Assembly: GCA_026874595.1 (NCBI GenBank)
Contig: CM049313.1
Span: 52,257,659 to 52,321,658 of the forward strand
DNA length: 64,000 nt
Reading direction: 5' to 3'
Source: Sipunculus nudus
Taxonomy: Eukaryota > Annelida > Sipuncula > Golfingiida > Sipunculidae
Below the pieces are notes generated by a model, which was given only the letters and a program-made list of their open reading frames with translations, was not told the origin of the DNA and searched no databases. Made by a program: the position numbers and the translations under genes. Below are positions 50,268 through 62,614 of this stretch, one piece after another (position 1 is the first letter of the stretch; each line of letters starts with the position of its first letter).

Positions 50268-50297
50268 TATCTATCTATCGATCGATCTATCTATCTA

Positions 50298-50344
<47 letters not shown>

Positions 50345-50355
50345 TTATATATATA

Positions 50356-50399
<44 letters not shown>
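50268..50399. repeat. (CTAT)n then interrupted (TA)n
   Basis: Compound microsatellite of the same build as the block E tracts, but outside the duplicated array. Confidence 0.96.
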
Positions 50400-50400
<1 letters not shown>

Positions 50401-50767
50401 ATATGATTTAATATTATTTTTAAAGAAGTAATTTTTTATGAAAAGGTTAAATTGTGAATATCTAAACTTGATCATTCTAATAACGGACATCTATTTAATT
50501 GTTATTATGCCGTTGATCAATATTAAGAATGTTGTTAGTGGTTTAGACTTACGATCACACAATTAGACCAACATTGTCCTTGGTTGTAAATAATTATAAC
50601 TCTTAAATTAATTTTGAGATTGTAAATCTATATTAATGTATATATCAGTTTGACTTTGGCTTGGCATCCAAAATTTACCATACGGTATCACATGGTTGGT
50701 AATGGCTTCTTGCTCTGACTTATCCATATTACACGATTAAACAAATGTACCCACACACTGTCTCTCT

Positions 50768-50769
<2 letters not shown>
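50400..50769. other. spacer
   Basis: Nothing recognised. Confidence 0.5.

Positions 50770-50824
<55 letters not shown>
50770..50824. repeat. (TA)n microsatellite
   Basis: Pure TA run. Confidence 0.97.
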
Positions 50825-50827
<3 letters not shown>

Positions 50828-52119
50828 TGGGAGGTGCGTTGTGTGTTCATCTTCAATTTCTTTGTATACCTATGGAGTAATCCAAGAGGGATGTAGATAT
50901 ATATCAAAAGGTTTAATTACTAAAAAAGTAAATTCAATTTTACAAACCACAAAATAACTATACGAGCAAGTGTTACATTTAACCGTCATATCCAGTGAAA
51001 TTCCACACACAGGTTAGCGCAATCTCCCATTGCCACAAGTCATTTAATATATTGATTTTACAATATTTTAAGCAACATGTTACTTCAAATTACTATGTAA
51101 TAATGAAATGTATATGTATGTAATAAGTCAACGTGGGAGGGAAGTGGAGGAATAGAGCAGGTTGGATCTAGTGTTTGAACTTGAACTTGTTGATTTTCTT
51201 AGGAGATTGGATACGTATATTATTGATTAATTTTGATATCTGTTTGTCCTGTCTCGATTTGGTGGTGTGCAGACTAAAACGTGAAATGTTTAACGAAATG
51301 AAAACTGAGATCAAACACTGTGAAACGTTGTGCACACTGTTACCATATGCTGCAGACAGAAGGAGATTAGAAAAATGATAAAACTTGAAAATCGAAGGTA
51401 AGATTTGATCGACAGACAGCCAACGCAGCCTAACACATATATTTCACACAGCCATAAAAAGAAACTTCATCATTGCATTACATGTGAAAACAATAAGAAA
51501 TATGTAAACCAAAAGGTGGGTCCATATATCAATTGTTTAATCAAAGGCAGCGCACTAAATTGATTTAAATCTTTGGGTGAATAATTTGTTGACAGATAGA
51601 AGAACCCTGAACGGACACAGAACTAACCAACAGTAATGGGAAAGCCCTGGCGATGAATAGTGTTCAGATGACCAAAACCCCTCAAAGAAAACCCTTCTTG
51701 GCATGCATCCGCGGTAAATGGCCAAGCATCGGATAAATGTACCTTTGGTGTGATAAATTGGGTGTGATAAAAAAGGTTCTACGCACAGAGGCATTTATTT
51801 AAATATCTCCTGGTGATACGGTACCCCTGTTCTTGATAAACTACGTGAGCTTCACGGTTACCGATGTCGTTGTTGGATCGATAGCGACTTTGGAGAAACA
51901 CCGCCTAGAAGGAGAGAAAAGGATCGTTAGCGAACCTGTGAGCTTATGCGGAGGTGCGGAATGGTCCGTCTGTTCATTAACCATGGCTATCTCAAAAAAC
52001 ATCAGGAGCTAGCATCACAATTTTTTTCAAATAATCAGTCATCTGTATTACTCTATAGGATTATGTATATTTTTCAACTGCATTTTCTTAGTTATTATAG
52101 GGAAAAGGCTAAAATGCTT
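50825..52119. other. spacer; one exon-like pair of splice signals
   Basis: At 51,272-51,400 an acceptor-like site (TTGGTGGTGTGCAG) and a good donor (CGAAGGTAAGAT) bracket about 127 bases. All three plus frames contain a stop inside, so if real it would be untranslated. Confidence 0.35.
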
Positions 52120-52900
52120 TAAAAATCTTCTTCTCCGTAACTGTCCAGTTAAATTGTTCAATATTTACAGAAATGATCCCTTGAACAATCTCTTTCAAGT
52201 TTGGTTGAATGGTTCCAGTTCGGAGATTTTTGGCCGTGTTACAGGAGGTTGAGCTATGTCACTTGTCATAAAAAAGCATTTTAAAATTTCAATCTCAGAA
52301 CGGCTGAAGCTTTCATCACCAAATGTTATGCAATTGTTGGTCACATGAGTCATATCGACCTTTTTTGTACGGGGTCATAAGGGCCTGTATCACACTGAAG
52401 ACTACAAAAAACTTCTTCTTTGAAACCATATGACAAAATTGTTTAATAATGCATATAAATGATCCTAGGGTAGTGCTTACTGAAGTTTGCTTAAATGGTC
52501 TCTCTTCAGTGACTTTTGGCCGAGTTATCGCAAGCTGAATTTATTCATATGCCATATTAACCCATTTTGGCTTAGTGGCTACACAAATCTTCTTCTAAAA
52601 ATACTGGGCTAATTTCTTAAATCTCACACATTAATTATCCTCAAAAATTGATAATTTAAGTATGTTCAAATGGTTTTGGCTCAGTGCTCTTTGGCTGATT
52701 TCGGGAAGATGAACCTGGCCAGGTTGCTGTATCTTCGTATATGAGTTATAAACCTGCAAAACGGTTTCGACTGACGCCACTGAAGCCAGTTTGATTAATA
52801 TTTTACAAGAATAATCCCCACAATAATTCTTATAATAATTGTCTTTAATAGTTCCACACGAATGATTTTTGGCTGAATTATGGAGATTGAATTGAGTCAT
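52120..52900 (+). repeat. degenerate tandem repeat, AATCTTCTTCT type, about four units
   Basis: Units share AAATCTTCTTCT(C/A), a -TTGAACAATCT or CC-TAGGGTAGTG segment, TTCAAATGGT or TTGAATGGTTCC, and (G/T)TTTTTGGC(C/T)G(A/T)(G/A)TTA, for example near 52.13, 52.41, 52.59 and 52.75-52.88 kb. Units of about 170-270 bases are too diverged to fix a period. Similar 'cttcttctc' repeats are common in bivalve genomes (knowledge, not shown here). Confidence 0.65.
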
Positions 52901-53829
52901 TTTCCCACAATTTTAGCTGTGTGATGCTGTTACATCTAGCCTGACAGAAGTGTATCAACATCTATTACATCATGCCACTAGAAATTTAGATTTCCTTTAT
53001 CTTTGGTAAATATTAAAAAGAATGATTTTCAAAAAGCTTTTAAAAAGATTAGATTTTTGATTGAAATTAATCATCATATCAGGCAATGTTATATTCATCG
53101 ATATTCAGCTCTCTGTGGATATATAAAGACAACTGTACATGTATTATAAACTATTGCTATCCATACTCAACTTATAAGTCAAGAATTTGCCATCATTGAG
53201 ATGTATTTGAATTATAATTTTGCATTTAGTATGCATCTGTAATAATTTTCATATATTTTTTATTTCTTTTCTATTAAAAGTCAGTTGAAAAGTATTTTGT
53301 ATTGAGAAATTTTATTTCAAAGTTATTTCAAGTAGGGACCACTTTTGTGTAGAGATGGCAGCACTTGGTTTACAATTGGCCGATCGCCAGTGCCTTGATG
53401 CATGCCATTAGCCGAGATAATGTCAGCTCTATTCATAGTTTTGATATAGTGCCAGGATTGGAAGAAGGGCAGCCAGGTATAGGTCAAGAGTTCACTCAGT
53501 CAGTAGCCGCATTCTATTTATAGCATTGGCAGACTGCTCACTGCATCAAATTTGGAACCAAAATTCAGCCTGGATCTATTTATAGCTTTGGCAGACTGCC
53601 AACTGTGTCAGATTATGCAACAGGTTAAGTTTCCACTCAGTGCAGCCAGGTACAATCCAAAAGTTTACTCAGTCTAGCCAGGTGAACACCAAGAGTTCAC
53701 TCAGTGCACTAGCTTGAGCCAGCAATTTGTCACAGTTCACTGGGGGCAACTGTTTTACTCACCTAAGCCTGGTTAGCCATGTGCATCAAACACAATTGAA
53801 GTGTGATGTATTGGCCTGATATTTTTACT
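52901..53829. other. spacer with short internal repeats
   Basis: Between 53.45 and 53.73 kb the phrases (A/G)TTCACTCAGT, CAGCCAGGT and ATTTATAGC(A/T)TTGGCAGACTGC recur two to four times each, an old short-period duplication. No gene seen. Confidence 0.5.
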
Positions 53830-54060
53830 TTTCTATGCGTCTTTGATGGCTTTCTCCTTGCAAGACAGGTGTCGCAACCTACATTGACTTTTGCACAATG
53901 CGCCTGCTGATTTCTACAGAGAAAATTGATACATCAGTCTGAAATTGGGCATATTTATACATATGGGTAGCTAATTTTTGCACAGTGTATGTCCCTGCTT
54001 ATTTCGCAGGAGGGTTTTGACATAGCAGTATGACATTGGGCATATGTATATACCTCTTCG
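53830..54060. repeat. two tandem copies of about 110 bases
   Basis: ACTTTTGCACAATG-GCCTGCTGATTTC then TACATCAGTCTGAAATTGGGCA in the first copy matches TTTTTGCACAGTGT-CCCTGCTTATTTC then CATAGCAGTATGACATTGGG in the second. Confidence 0.8.
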
Positions 54061-54949
54061 TTGTATACAAGACTGGTGGTACCAGCTACAATCATTTTTG
54101 TCTTGTGAGCACCTATGCCAGAATTACAGCAGTGATGTTTGCGTATTATTTCTTGTTCAAAATGTTTAGTACTTGCATTGTTCATACACATGTTAAACAT
54201 GTTCTTGAAAAGTAATGGTCCAGCTTTGAATCATTATACCTGGTGTAATCCTAGTGTACAGGTTCGCATTAGTTCAGTAGGCCTTGTTTCTATACACATC
54301 TATACAATTTGTTAAGGGATGTAAGATATTTAAATATTCACTTTTTATAGAATACCGATGAGTTATCAACGGTACATAATTTATTTCTTTATTACATCGG
54401 GGTAAAATATCGGGCAAACCCATCGAACCAGCGATACATTAATATTATTTCATTGTCTTGTAAAATCTGAATTATGGCACTAAGGTTCCCAACTAAAGCT
54501 CACTATCCGTGTCACATCTTTCCGTAAAATAAAACAGGAAATTTACGCACAGTCCGTCCACTCTTTTACAAAGTAACAATCGAATGAAGCTGATAATGGG
54601 ATATATAGATGCAGTCAAAACAAAGGTAGCTGAATCTCTATATCAGTCAAATCACCAACAGGGTTGTAGCATTTTGTGTTGATCTTTGTGAGGACCTCAG
54701 AAAAAGTTTGGAAATAAACTCTTGTAACATTCATTTCATTACGATTTGTCCAGCACAGTTTACACTGATACAGAATCATCACTGGTACAATATGAATTAT
54801 TACAAAAGGAATAAGCTTTTCGTTTTAGCTCAAAGGACTGTAAGTCATTTTAGTTATAACCAACACCTTTTGTCCGTCGTCCAACCGGTGGTCCGTCCGT
54901 TAACTGTGCACAATTAGTAAACAATTAGATCTAGATACTTCTGACTGTA
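54061..54949. other. spacer
   Basis: Ends with CTTTTGTCCGTCGTCCAACC and GTCCGTCCGTTAAC, a phrase often seen at the edge of dispersed mollusc repeats (knowledge). No gene seen. Confidence 0.4.
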
Positions 54950-55430
54950 CAGCCAAATATGTTCTAGGCAAATCTCCTTGGAAACCTGAAATTAAGTCAT
55001 TTTGATCTATGGGTAGAAAACATGATTTTGAGCAACCTGGATGTCAGATGGGCAAAAATTATGTATATGTCAGACCTAGAAACTTCTTACGCAACATCCA
55101 GGGCATGCTGGAAAATGTCCTTGGAAACATGAAATAAAGTAAACGTAACCTATATTTTACGACCTATAGGAAAAGATGTCATAAGAGCACCGGTTTAGCC
55201 TAGAACTTTCTAATTTTCAAATATCCGAGAAGTTTTAGGCAAGTCTCATTGAAACCCGAAATTTAGTCATTATTACCTATATTTTGCAACTGAAGTTATG
55301 GAAATAAATAAAACTTTGTAGCACTCTTACAGACAAGGATACAAATTGTATACATTTTCCTTTAACCCTTCTAATGAAAAATACAGAACGATCCTTAGCA
55401 AAGTCTCCTTTGAATCCTGATTTGCCGTCC
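54950..55430. repeat. degenerate tandem repeat, about 150-base units
   Basis: TAGGCAAATCTCCTTGGAAA with CCTGAAATTAAGTCATTTTG recurs as GAAAATGTCCTTGGAAACAT, TAGGCAAGTCTCATTGAAAC and AGCAAAGTCTCCTTTGAATC at about 54.97, 55.11, 55.24 and 55.40 kb. Confidence 0.8.
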
Positions 55431-55720
55431 GTTTTACATCATAGTTACATAAACCATTGGCTGTTCTCACAAACGATTTATAAAAATAATAAAATAAATG
55501 AGCACCCAGTATAATTCACCTGAGCGTCATAGGCCACAAGCCACTTGTCACATTGATCAAACTCCTGACATGTACTTGTCTTGACATAAAAGACTATTTT
55601 TGTTTCTCTAATATTTACAACTGTATACAGTACTAGAGTATATGAAATAATGAAAATAATGATAGGCTTTTGAAAATTTTATTTCACACAGTAACATCAT
55701 TGTTTGATGGTTGACTATGG

Positions 55721-55721
<1 letters not shown>
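55431..55721. other. spacer
   Basis: Nothing recognised. Confidence 0.5.

Positions 55722-55789
<68 letters not shown>
55722..55789. repeat. (TA)n microsatellite
   Basis: Pure TA run. Confidence 0.97.
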
Positions 55790-55793
<4 letters not shown>

Positions 55794-56020
55794 CAGCGTG
55801 TTTGCAATGGGACAAACTATACTTACAATAATTCTGAGGGTAACGCAGTTACGGCATTGATTAATGGTTTACAATAAACTATATAAATCTATAAAATAGG
55901 TTATATCATTGACAGTGTGTTGGCAGTGGGACAAACCATACTTACAATAATTTTGAGGTTCTAAATTGTATTTAAGTGGATTACACTGTTTATATGTGTT
56001 TTGAAGGATATCATCTTTAA
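55790..56020. repeat. two tandem copies of about 118 bases
   Basis: GACAGCGTGTTTGCAATGGG and CAAACTATACTTACAATAAT recur 118 bases later as GACAGTGTGTTGGCAGTGGG and CAAACCATACTTACAATAAT. Confidence 0.93.
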
Positions 56021-56079
56021 CTTGAATGAAGTCAGAAGGCTCAAAGTGGCTTTTTAGGGTAAATACTTTAAAAGCAGTT

Positions 56080-56730
56080 TGCTGTTGCATTATTATTCTG
56101 GTGTAGTCTTCAGTGAAACAAACACCATTTTTATATGGATGGTTCAATAATTTAAAAAAAAAAAAATTGCACATAATGAGGGAAATACATAAATTTATCA
56201 TCGGCAGTCATTTCATGGTAACCAAAGCAACCAGCATTATTAATAATTTATAGATTATTATTTAATATAAATGTTTATAAAAAATAAAGTATATATTCTT
56301 TGATACCTGTACAAAATAAAACATCCCTCTCTTATGTCTCTTATCTTAGATACATGTTTATATGTTCTTTCAAGAGAACCATCTAAAACTTGCTAGAATA
56401 TACAATGCTAATCAGCAGGTTTTTGGACAAAAAATAATTATTTTTTTTTTCTTCTAATGAAATAATGTTTCGCATTAGTCTTTAGTAAAACAACCCCATC
56501 TTGTTACATATAAGAAATAGATTTTTTAATTACACATATTATGGGAAAAAACATGCTTTTATCATTTTGTCAGACATCTTGGTTTTTCCAGATCACCGGA
56601 GCTATCCAGTTTTTAATAAAATTGTAATCCAAAAAGAGCTTATATATTTGGATACCTGTGCACATAAAAAATCATCCCTGTATTATGTATGAAACTTTAA
56701 CACATGTATATATTTATTTGAATAAACCAT
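56080..56730. repeat. two diverged tandem copies of about 365 bases
   Basis: GTAGTCTTCAGTGAAACAAA with ACCATTTTTATATGG matches TTAGTCTTTAGTAAAACAAC with CCATCTTGTTACAT, and TTGATACCTGTACAAAATAAA with ACATCCCTCTCTTATGT matches TTGGATACCTGTGCACATAA with TCATCCCTGTATTATGT. The 110-codon minus frame at 55,869-56,201 overlaps both neighbouring repeats and is not treated as a gene. Confidence 0.75.
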
Positions 56731-59700
56731 CTTAAACTTTTCGGGAGCCAAAGGGTTAACAGCAAATGGGGATGAATGTCGGAACGGGGCGTGCTTACGT
56801 ATTTCAAGCGGCAGATACATCAAGAATATGTCATTTTAGTGTATTTCTTATAATTTTTGTTTAGACTAGTTAAATATTGCGTATAGTGTAAACGTTGTAT
56901 TCACTTTAATCTGCTTTCACTTTCCGGAGTACACATATATAGGATTTTTAAAAATACAATGTCCTCGGTCATTCCCTGTCAGTTGTTCTTTGAAGAATGT
57001 TCACTAAACTTGACTGAGTAATGATATCCTCATGGTACGTACAACGAAAGCTCAGTGAGGTGATTTTTTTATCATATAAGAGAGAAATGACCAATAAGCC
57101 ATCTCGCTCTGTGTTCCAAATAAGATTGACATTTGACCCTAATCGGAAAATAAAATGTCTTTCTAATAGCTATAACATGAATATTTCGCAAAATAATTTC
57201 AGTAAACAAAATATTCTACATGATGACCGACTGCTTTTTTGGCTTTCACGTTTATATACTTTTTGAGGCCCATTACCTCAGTAACCTCAGTGTAGCAAGC
57301 AAGATTTAAATTCCTGTAAGGTCCAATGACCGTTCAGTACATTATTTCTGCTCTCGCTCTACATCATCCTGCCACTTGCGCCAAAGCTGGTTTTTCATTA
57401 ACTCCGCCTCGGCGTCCTGTTACGTTAGCCATAAAAAAGGGCAATTAAATTCCCAATGTTGAGAGTATGAGGATGTCAGTAGATGTGACTGGTACGCAGT
57501 AGCAGGGTCATAACTGCCAAGATATGTTGCACTTTTTCAGCAACAAGTCTTGCTTTTAAAACTTTTCAAACCTGATTGCTACTGACTTTTACAGGACACT
57601 CCAGGCACAATCTAATGAAATTTCAACAAACAATTTGTGCCCTGCTAGTAACACCGTACCCATTCAGAAATCAAAACGGGACAGTCACTCACATACCTGT
57701 CTCTGTAGAAACTTGGGTCAGACGTCAAGAGCAAGTCTTCTAATAGCAGACATAACACAGGAAACGCATTTGTCCAAGCGATAATGCATGTTCCCCTCCC
57801 GCCAGTTTAAAATTTGTCCCTGCAGACATGAGGAAGGCCACCATATTCAATATGAATAATCGTGCACTTTAAAGTCACATACGAAAATCTGTTTTGCTTT
57901 GTATATATGTCTGTGCACGTGTCCCATAGTTTGCCGATAATTGAACGGAATATATAACGTGGCCGAAGTACGTGATTCCAAGATATCTTTCCAGTAGCAC
58001 CTCGCTTATAATGATGTTGTTTTAGCATCCAGATGTGAATATTAGTGTATAAACCTTTTCGTGTTGAAAGACGTCATTTAAAGTCTAAAATAACCGCCAC
58101 AATTGCGAATATGTGCACATATTCCTTTGAGTGATAAGTCATGTAGTAAAGTGACACCTCTCTTTGAGCAACCACCCCTCCGTTCGTTTGTGATTTAACA
58201 GACTACCGGCATGTAATGGAACAAGAATATATTTTTATTAGATATGAGATTATCAACTCACGACTCTGTCTTTTATTTTGCAAACGTACATCCGCAGTTA
58301 CATGTAACAGTAATATAAAACATAGCTGTTGAATAAGGGTTGACAAAATCGAGACATCTGGGTTCCTGGTTTTATATGCTAGAAATACACAGGAGGTCAG
58401 TGGAGGGGACATCTGAGGTTCTTTAGAGGCTTCATCAGTCCGACTGGATTCGAAGGCGTTAAATACAGGCTAAGTATTTAAGTGTTGATAGCATACTACA
58501 CTGAATCGTCTAAAATGTAAAATGTTTTCTAAAGATTCTTTTGAAAACAGTAAGTTTCCATCATAGCCACTTATACTTACTAATACTATCGGTTATTTTA
58601 TATAAGCAATATTTAAGATCCCAATATCCCTTTTTTCTATGTTTCTGTATTGCATTTCACCATCGGTCAAAAGTCTAACATAGGCCATGGCTTTCATTAG
58701 GAAAAAAAACAATTAAATTAAAGAGCCCCTAAAGGGGGTGTTCTGTATTATTATAAATATTATTTTTTTTGGTTATTTGAAATTGAGTAATTATAATAAT
58801 TGAAGCATACCTAATTATTGTATGATGGTCTGATATACATGTAGTCACAAACAGTCAGTGACGTCTGAAACTTTAATCCTCATTCACCAAATGCCAGATA
58901 TAGCACAAACCGGCCGGGCGCTTAAAACCCCAAGAACGAGTTTCCAACACATATTAAGAGCATTAAAGACACCACACGGTTCATGAAAACACAGGATCCT
59001 TTAAAGAATACTTATCCAGAGTCTAGATTTTTTACTATAAAGGCTTCAGCGTTTTATTATTGAGTCTGAGATGAAACACTGTGAAATGACATGGAACTAA
59101 AACCCGGCAATTTGGACAGCAGAGTATTGGAGTGACGACGAAGCATAAAATTGAGCGCTTGATCCGTACATCCGGTACCAGAGATTTAACATCACATACA
59201 ACTTGATACTGTCACCTCCTTCGTTTTCCCATAAAGTCTTTACTTTAGTATACCATCAATAATAAAACGATTCTGCAGGCTGCAAGTGTAATTTAATCAT
59301 ATTTCCATATTGCAGTCGTATTCCATGTGTCTCTTTTTTCAATGAAACACAAAGTGGCACTTTCCTACGTGTTGGGTGCAGCAATATCACCGAAAGTTAA
59401 CATGTTCGCAGCCTTTTACGGTGAATTTAGAACAACTTAAATTCTATGCGATCAGGATGAAAAATATATTGCCATGACCTTTTTCATTAGTAAGAACACA
59501 AAGCTGTACTTACCAACCTGTCAGCTGCAGCGATTATTTATGTTAAAACAGCGCTAGCATTGGATTATTAGAACATGCTTCAATATTTAAATGTCACAAA
59601 AGTTCCACGATAAATTCTTTATTATATGTCATACCTGAACATTTACTGTAATAAAATATAATGTTTTAGTTTATTTTGGTCCTATGGTACCAATGGTGTA

Positions 59701-60389
59701 TGATAACCATTCTCCACATAGAACTTTTATTGTAAATAAATATGTGTTATATCAGAGATTCTATGAATTATATCTTAGCAAATATTGCAATTCTACTGTT
59801 TGGTTTATACTAGAAAATTATACGTTTACACTGTAAAGGTCAAAACAAATATAATAGAGATACCATTAAAGCAGTTGGAAAATGAAAAATGTTACTAGTA
59901 CAGATGATTATACGTAATACTGAAGGCTAAATCCCATGAAAAAATATTTTCCTAAATGCAGATTTTTAATAGGATCCTGGTTACAGTGATCCTTTCAGTT
60001 GTATACACATATAAATACTCTTATACTATAAAATACACAATATAAATTGCAAATGTGCTACACTCATACCGAGTGGACTCGACTCGTCAATCTTACCATT
60101 GTTAGTGCCAACGCCATGTCCCTCAACACTGCAAGGCAGTGAGAGAATAGCTACCTGAACAGGTATGCTTACATAACTCACGTTTTTAACAAGATGTTTA
60201 ACTCGGATTATAAGTTGGATATAGACACTACAAACTCTTCAAGATTGTTATCATGTTGAATGTTGGTTATCTCTCGTCGGATAAGTATTATAATGTGGAC
60301 CAGATGTTAATGATTTGGGGATTATCTCTTGTAGGAAAAGCATTATAAAATTTACCAGATTTTTTTAATATTTAATTCTAGAGATTGTA
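56731..60389. other. long spacer
   Basis: 3.6 kb without a recognisable gene. 57.3-57.8 kb is GC-richer and has acceptor-like sites (GACTTTTACAG, CACTTTTTCAG) but no long frame. A TGATGAAGCCTC phrase on the minus strand near 58.43 kb resembles the ends of Penelope-like elements (see findings). CCCCTAAAGGGGG at 58.73 kb is a small palindrome. Confidence 0.5.
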
Positions 60390-61690
60390 AATTACCTAAT
60401 AAATGTCGTTCAAGCGCAGGTTACATGGCTTGTTCGATGTTGTGTATGGTGTGACTTTACTTATAATAATCCTTTGCAAATAGTATTGTACCTTTGACGT
60501 ATCACAGTGGCATGATATTATCGTTTAGGCAATTTCCTTGGAGTAGCCCATGTTTTTTTTTTTTATTTTTACAGAGTCAGTTGTTTTGTTCAATTTGTTG
60601 TGATCTATGTTTATTCAATACAGACTTGTTGTATGCTGATATGGTCTAGCCTATGTTTGGCATGCTGCTGTAACCTAGTTTCCCAGTATTCATACCGAGT
60701 ATTTTATTAAGTTTCTGTCCGGAGAGGAAAGAATTTGTTTAGCCGGCTGAAACATTTTCAGCGATTTTGTTGGCTACGTTGTCACTGAATGGTGAGTTAT
60801 GTTCTTTCCGTTGCTTCCATTACTTTTGTTGTTGTAGTTGGGTTGTGGCTTCCATTCCAGCGTGTCTTTGTACCCGCTCTGTTTCAGAGTTTCCTGGTAG
60901 ACTGTCGCTGCTTCCCTCAAAATGCATTTATTTGATGAGTCCTGCTTTATGCTGTTGTTATGTTTTATTATGGATGGCGATGTGCGCTATACTTTCACAG
61001 GTACAGAATGTCTTTTGGTTACAAACATGTTATGTGTGCCTGTTTTTAAGTACAGTGATATCATAAAGTATTCAACTGTTTGCATCTAATATAATCTTAA
61101 CATTGTTCTTGGAAAGTATGTTGTATATTTTCATTTATGATTGCCGTTTTTCTTTTTCGGGAAAATGCTGGCCTATCATCTCAATACGTTTTCGTCAATG
61201 CGGCGCCCGTGTTCTTTCATTTGTGGAATTGCGTAGCTTGTCTAATTTTTTTGTCATTGATCCTTTCTAGTATCTGTTGGCTAATATTTCCAGTTATTGA
61301 TTTACACGGGTTTATTAGTCTGGAGTTTTGTTTATTGCTTAAGATAAGCTTATGATCTTTCATTGTGATGAAGGCCTTACTTTGTACTTTCTTATCTTGT
61401 CACTGAGGTATAGGTTTATTGCAATCTGTCGGTCTTCTATAGTTATGTGGTTTACCAGTGCCGGTAGACACTTCTTTAAATCAAATGTCAATACTGAAAG
61501 TATTGTCTCTTGCTATCATTAAGTTTTCATCTCTTTTAATGCTTTCAGTGTCGTGTCCTTGTGTATTTTTTTTTTCTCGAAGGGTTTGTTGTGTTCTTTA
61601 ATCAGAAAATTTAAACGATGTTCAGTAATCCGTCTTCGAATTATTTTAGTTTTGGTACGTGCCGTTTTGGTTTTGAGTCTTTTTTTAATT
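60390..61690 (-). mobile_element. Penelope-type reverse transcriptase relic lacking its palm
   Basis: Minus-strand pseudogene read through many frameshifts, in consistent order. FEDGLLNIV and KNTTNPSRK near 61.62-61.57 kb are the N-terminal region. KAFITMKDHK at 61,372-61,349 and SRLINPCKS at 61,323-61,297 are the RT fingers motifs, then GNISQQILERIN and QFHKWKNT to about 61.21 kb. The next recognisable part is already past the palm: NIQHTFQEQC, YLKTGTHNMF (about 61.03 kb), TSPSIIKHNNSIK, AATVYQETLKQSGY (about 60.88 kb), then NKILGMNTGKLGYSSMPNI (about 60.70 kb) and AYNKSVLNK. The segment that carries the catalytic aspartates is gone, so this is internally deleted. The family usually ends in a GIY-YIG domain; I do not see one below 60.4 kb. 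Assignment to Penelope-like elements is from memory of the motif set. Confidence 0.75.
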
Positions 61691-62558
61691 CTGAGTTGTT
61701 GTCACAGCTGCTAGCTAGCATTCGGTGAAATATTTAATTGTATTAATTTCTAGTCAACTTTACTAGACTGTGACCTGTCTAGAGTAAGACCTCATAATCC
61801 TTAATCAGACTGACATTTTATAAAAAGAACCATCGGAAACGTTGGAAAAAAATCCAATGTGTCAAAGAGTAAGCGTTTGCAAATTTTAGACATATTTTTG
61901 AAAAAATATATTTTTTCTGATATGGATATTGAGAAATTGTGCAGAGATCAATTACTAGTTTATGCATTTTCTTATACATTTCTAAATCGTCTTAGTAATA
62001 GGTTTATGGTGTATTATCGGTCTCATATGGGACTCATGATAACGTGATTGGTTTGGTTTTAAACCTCATAAAATATTTATTTGATACAAATCAGGGCCGC
62101 AATTAACAAAATTTCAACTAACCATAATAAAAGTCCAAACACTATGTATAGACCTCGGTATCATGGCCAAAGCTTAATGTAATACCATGATAAAAGAATG
62201 GATAGCATTTTAATTTTACATTTTGTAATATGTAAAGTTAATTAAAACTAAAGTTTTCCAATAACTCCGATAAATAACCATGAGGAAAGTTCAAACATTA
62301 TACATAAATTTAGGCTTTCGAGGTCAAAGATAAATATTTAAGCATATCAAATAATGATTTTAAGTATATTTAAATATTCTAATTTGCTAGAGTTTGTTGT
62401 TTCCAAAAATGTAGGTCTGGATTTAGTTTCCGCTGTGTTGCTCTTTGTGCTCTTAGCAGGTTCACAGTCTACTGTTTACAATGCATTACCGATTGGAATG
62501 AGCCCATAGTATGATGTTTTTTCGAAACAACGTTGATATATATTTATTGAAGTTTTGT

Positions 62559-62561
<3 letters not shown>
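61691..62561. other. spacer
   Basis: A 62-codon plus frame at 61,859-62,047 has no domain. Otherwise nothing recognised. Confidence 0.5.
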
Positions 62562-62600
<39 letters not shown>

Positions 62601-62614
62601 CATATATATATATA
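62562..62614. repeat. (TA)n tract, left flank of the inverted-repeat element
   Basis: TA run with two TACATA interruptions, abutting the tip ATGTTACAG. Confidence 0.95.

Noticed and set aside
51272-51400. Exon-like segment with acceptor and consensus donor
   Set aside because: Stops in all three frames; splice-like signals of this quality are expected by chance in 64 kb.
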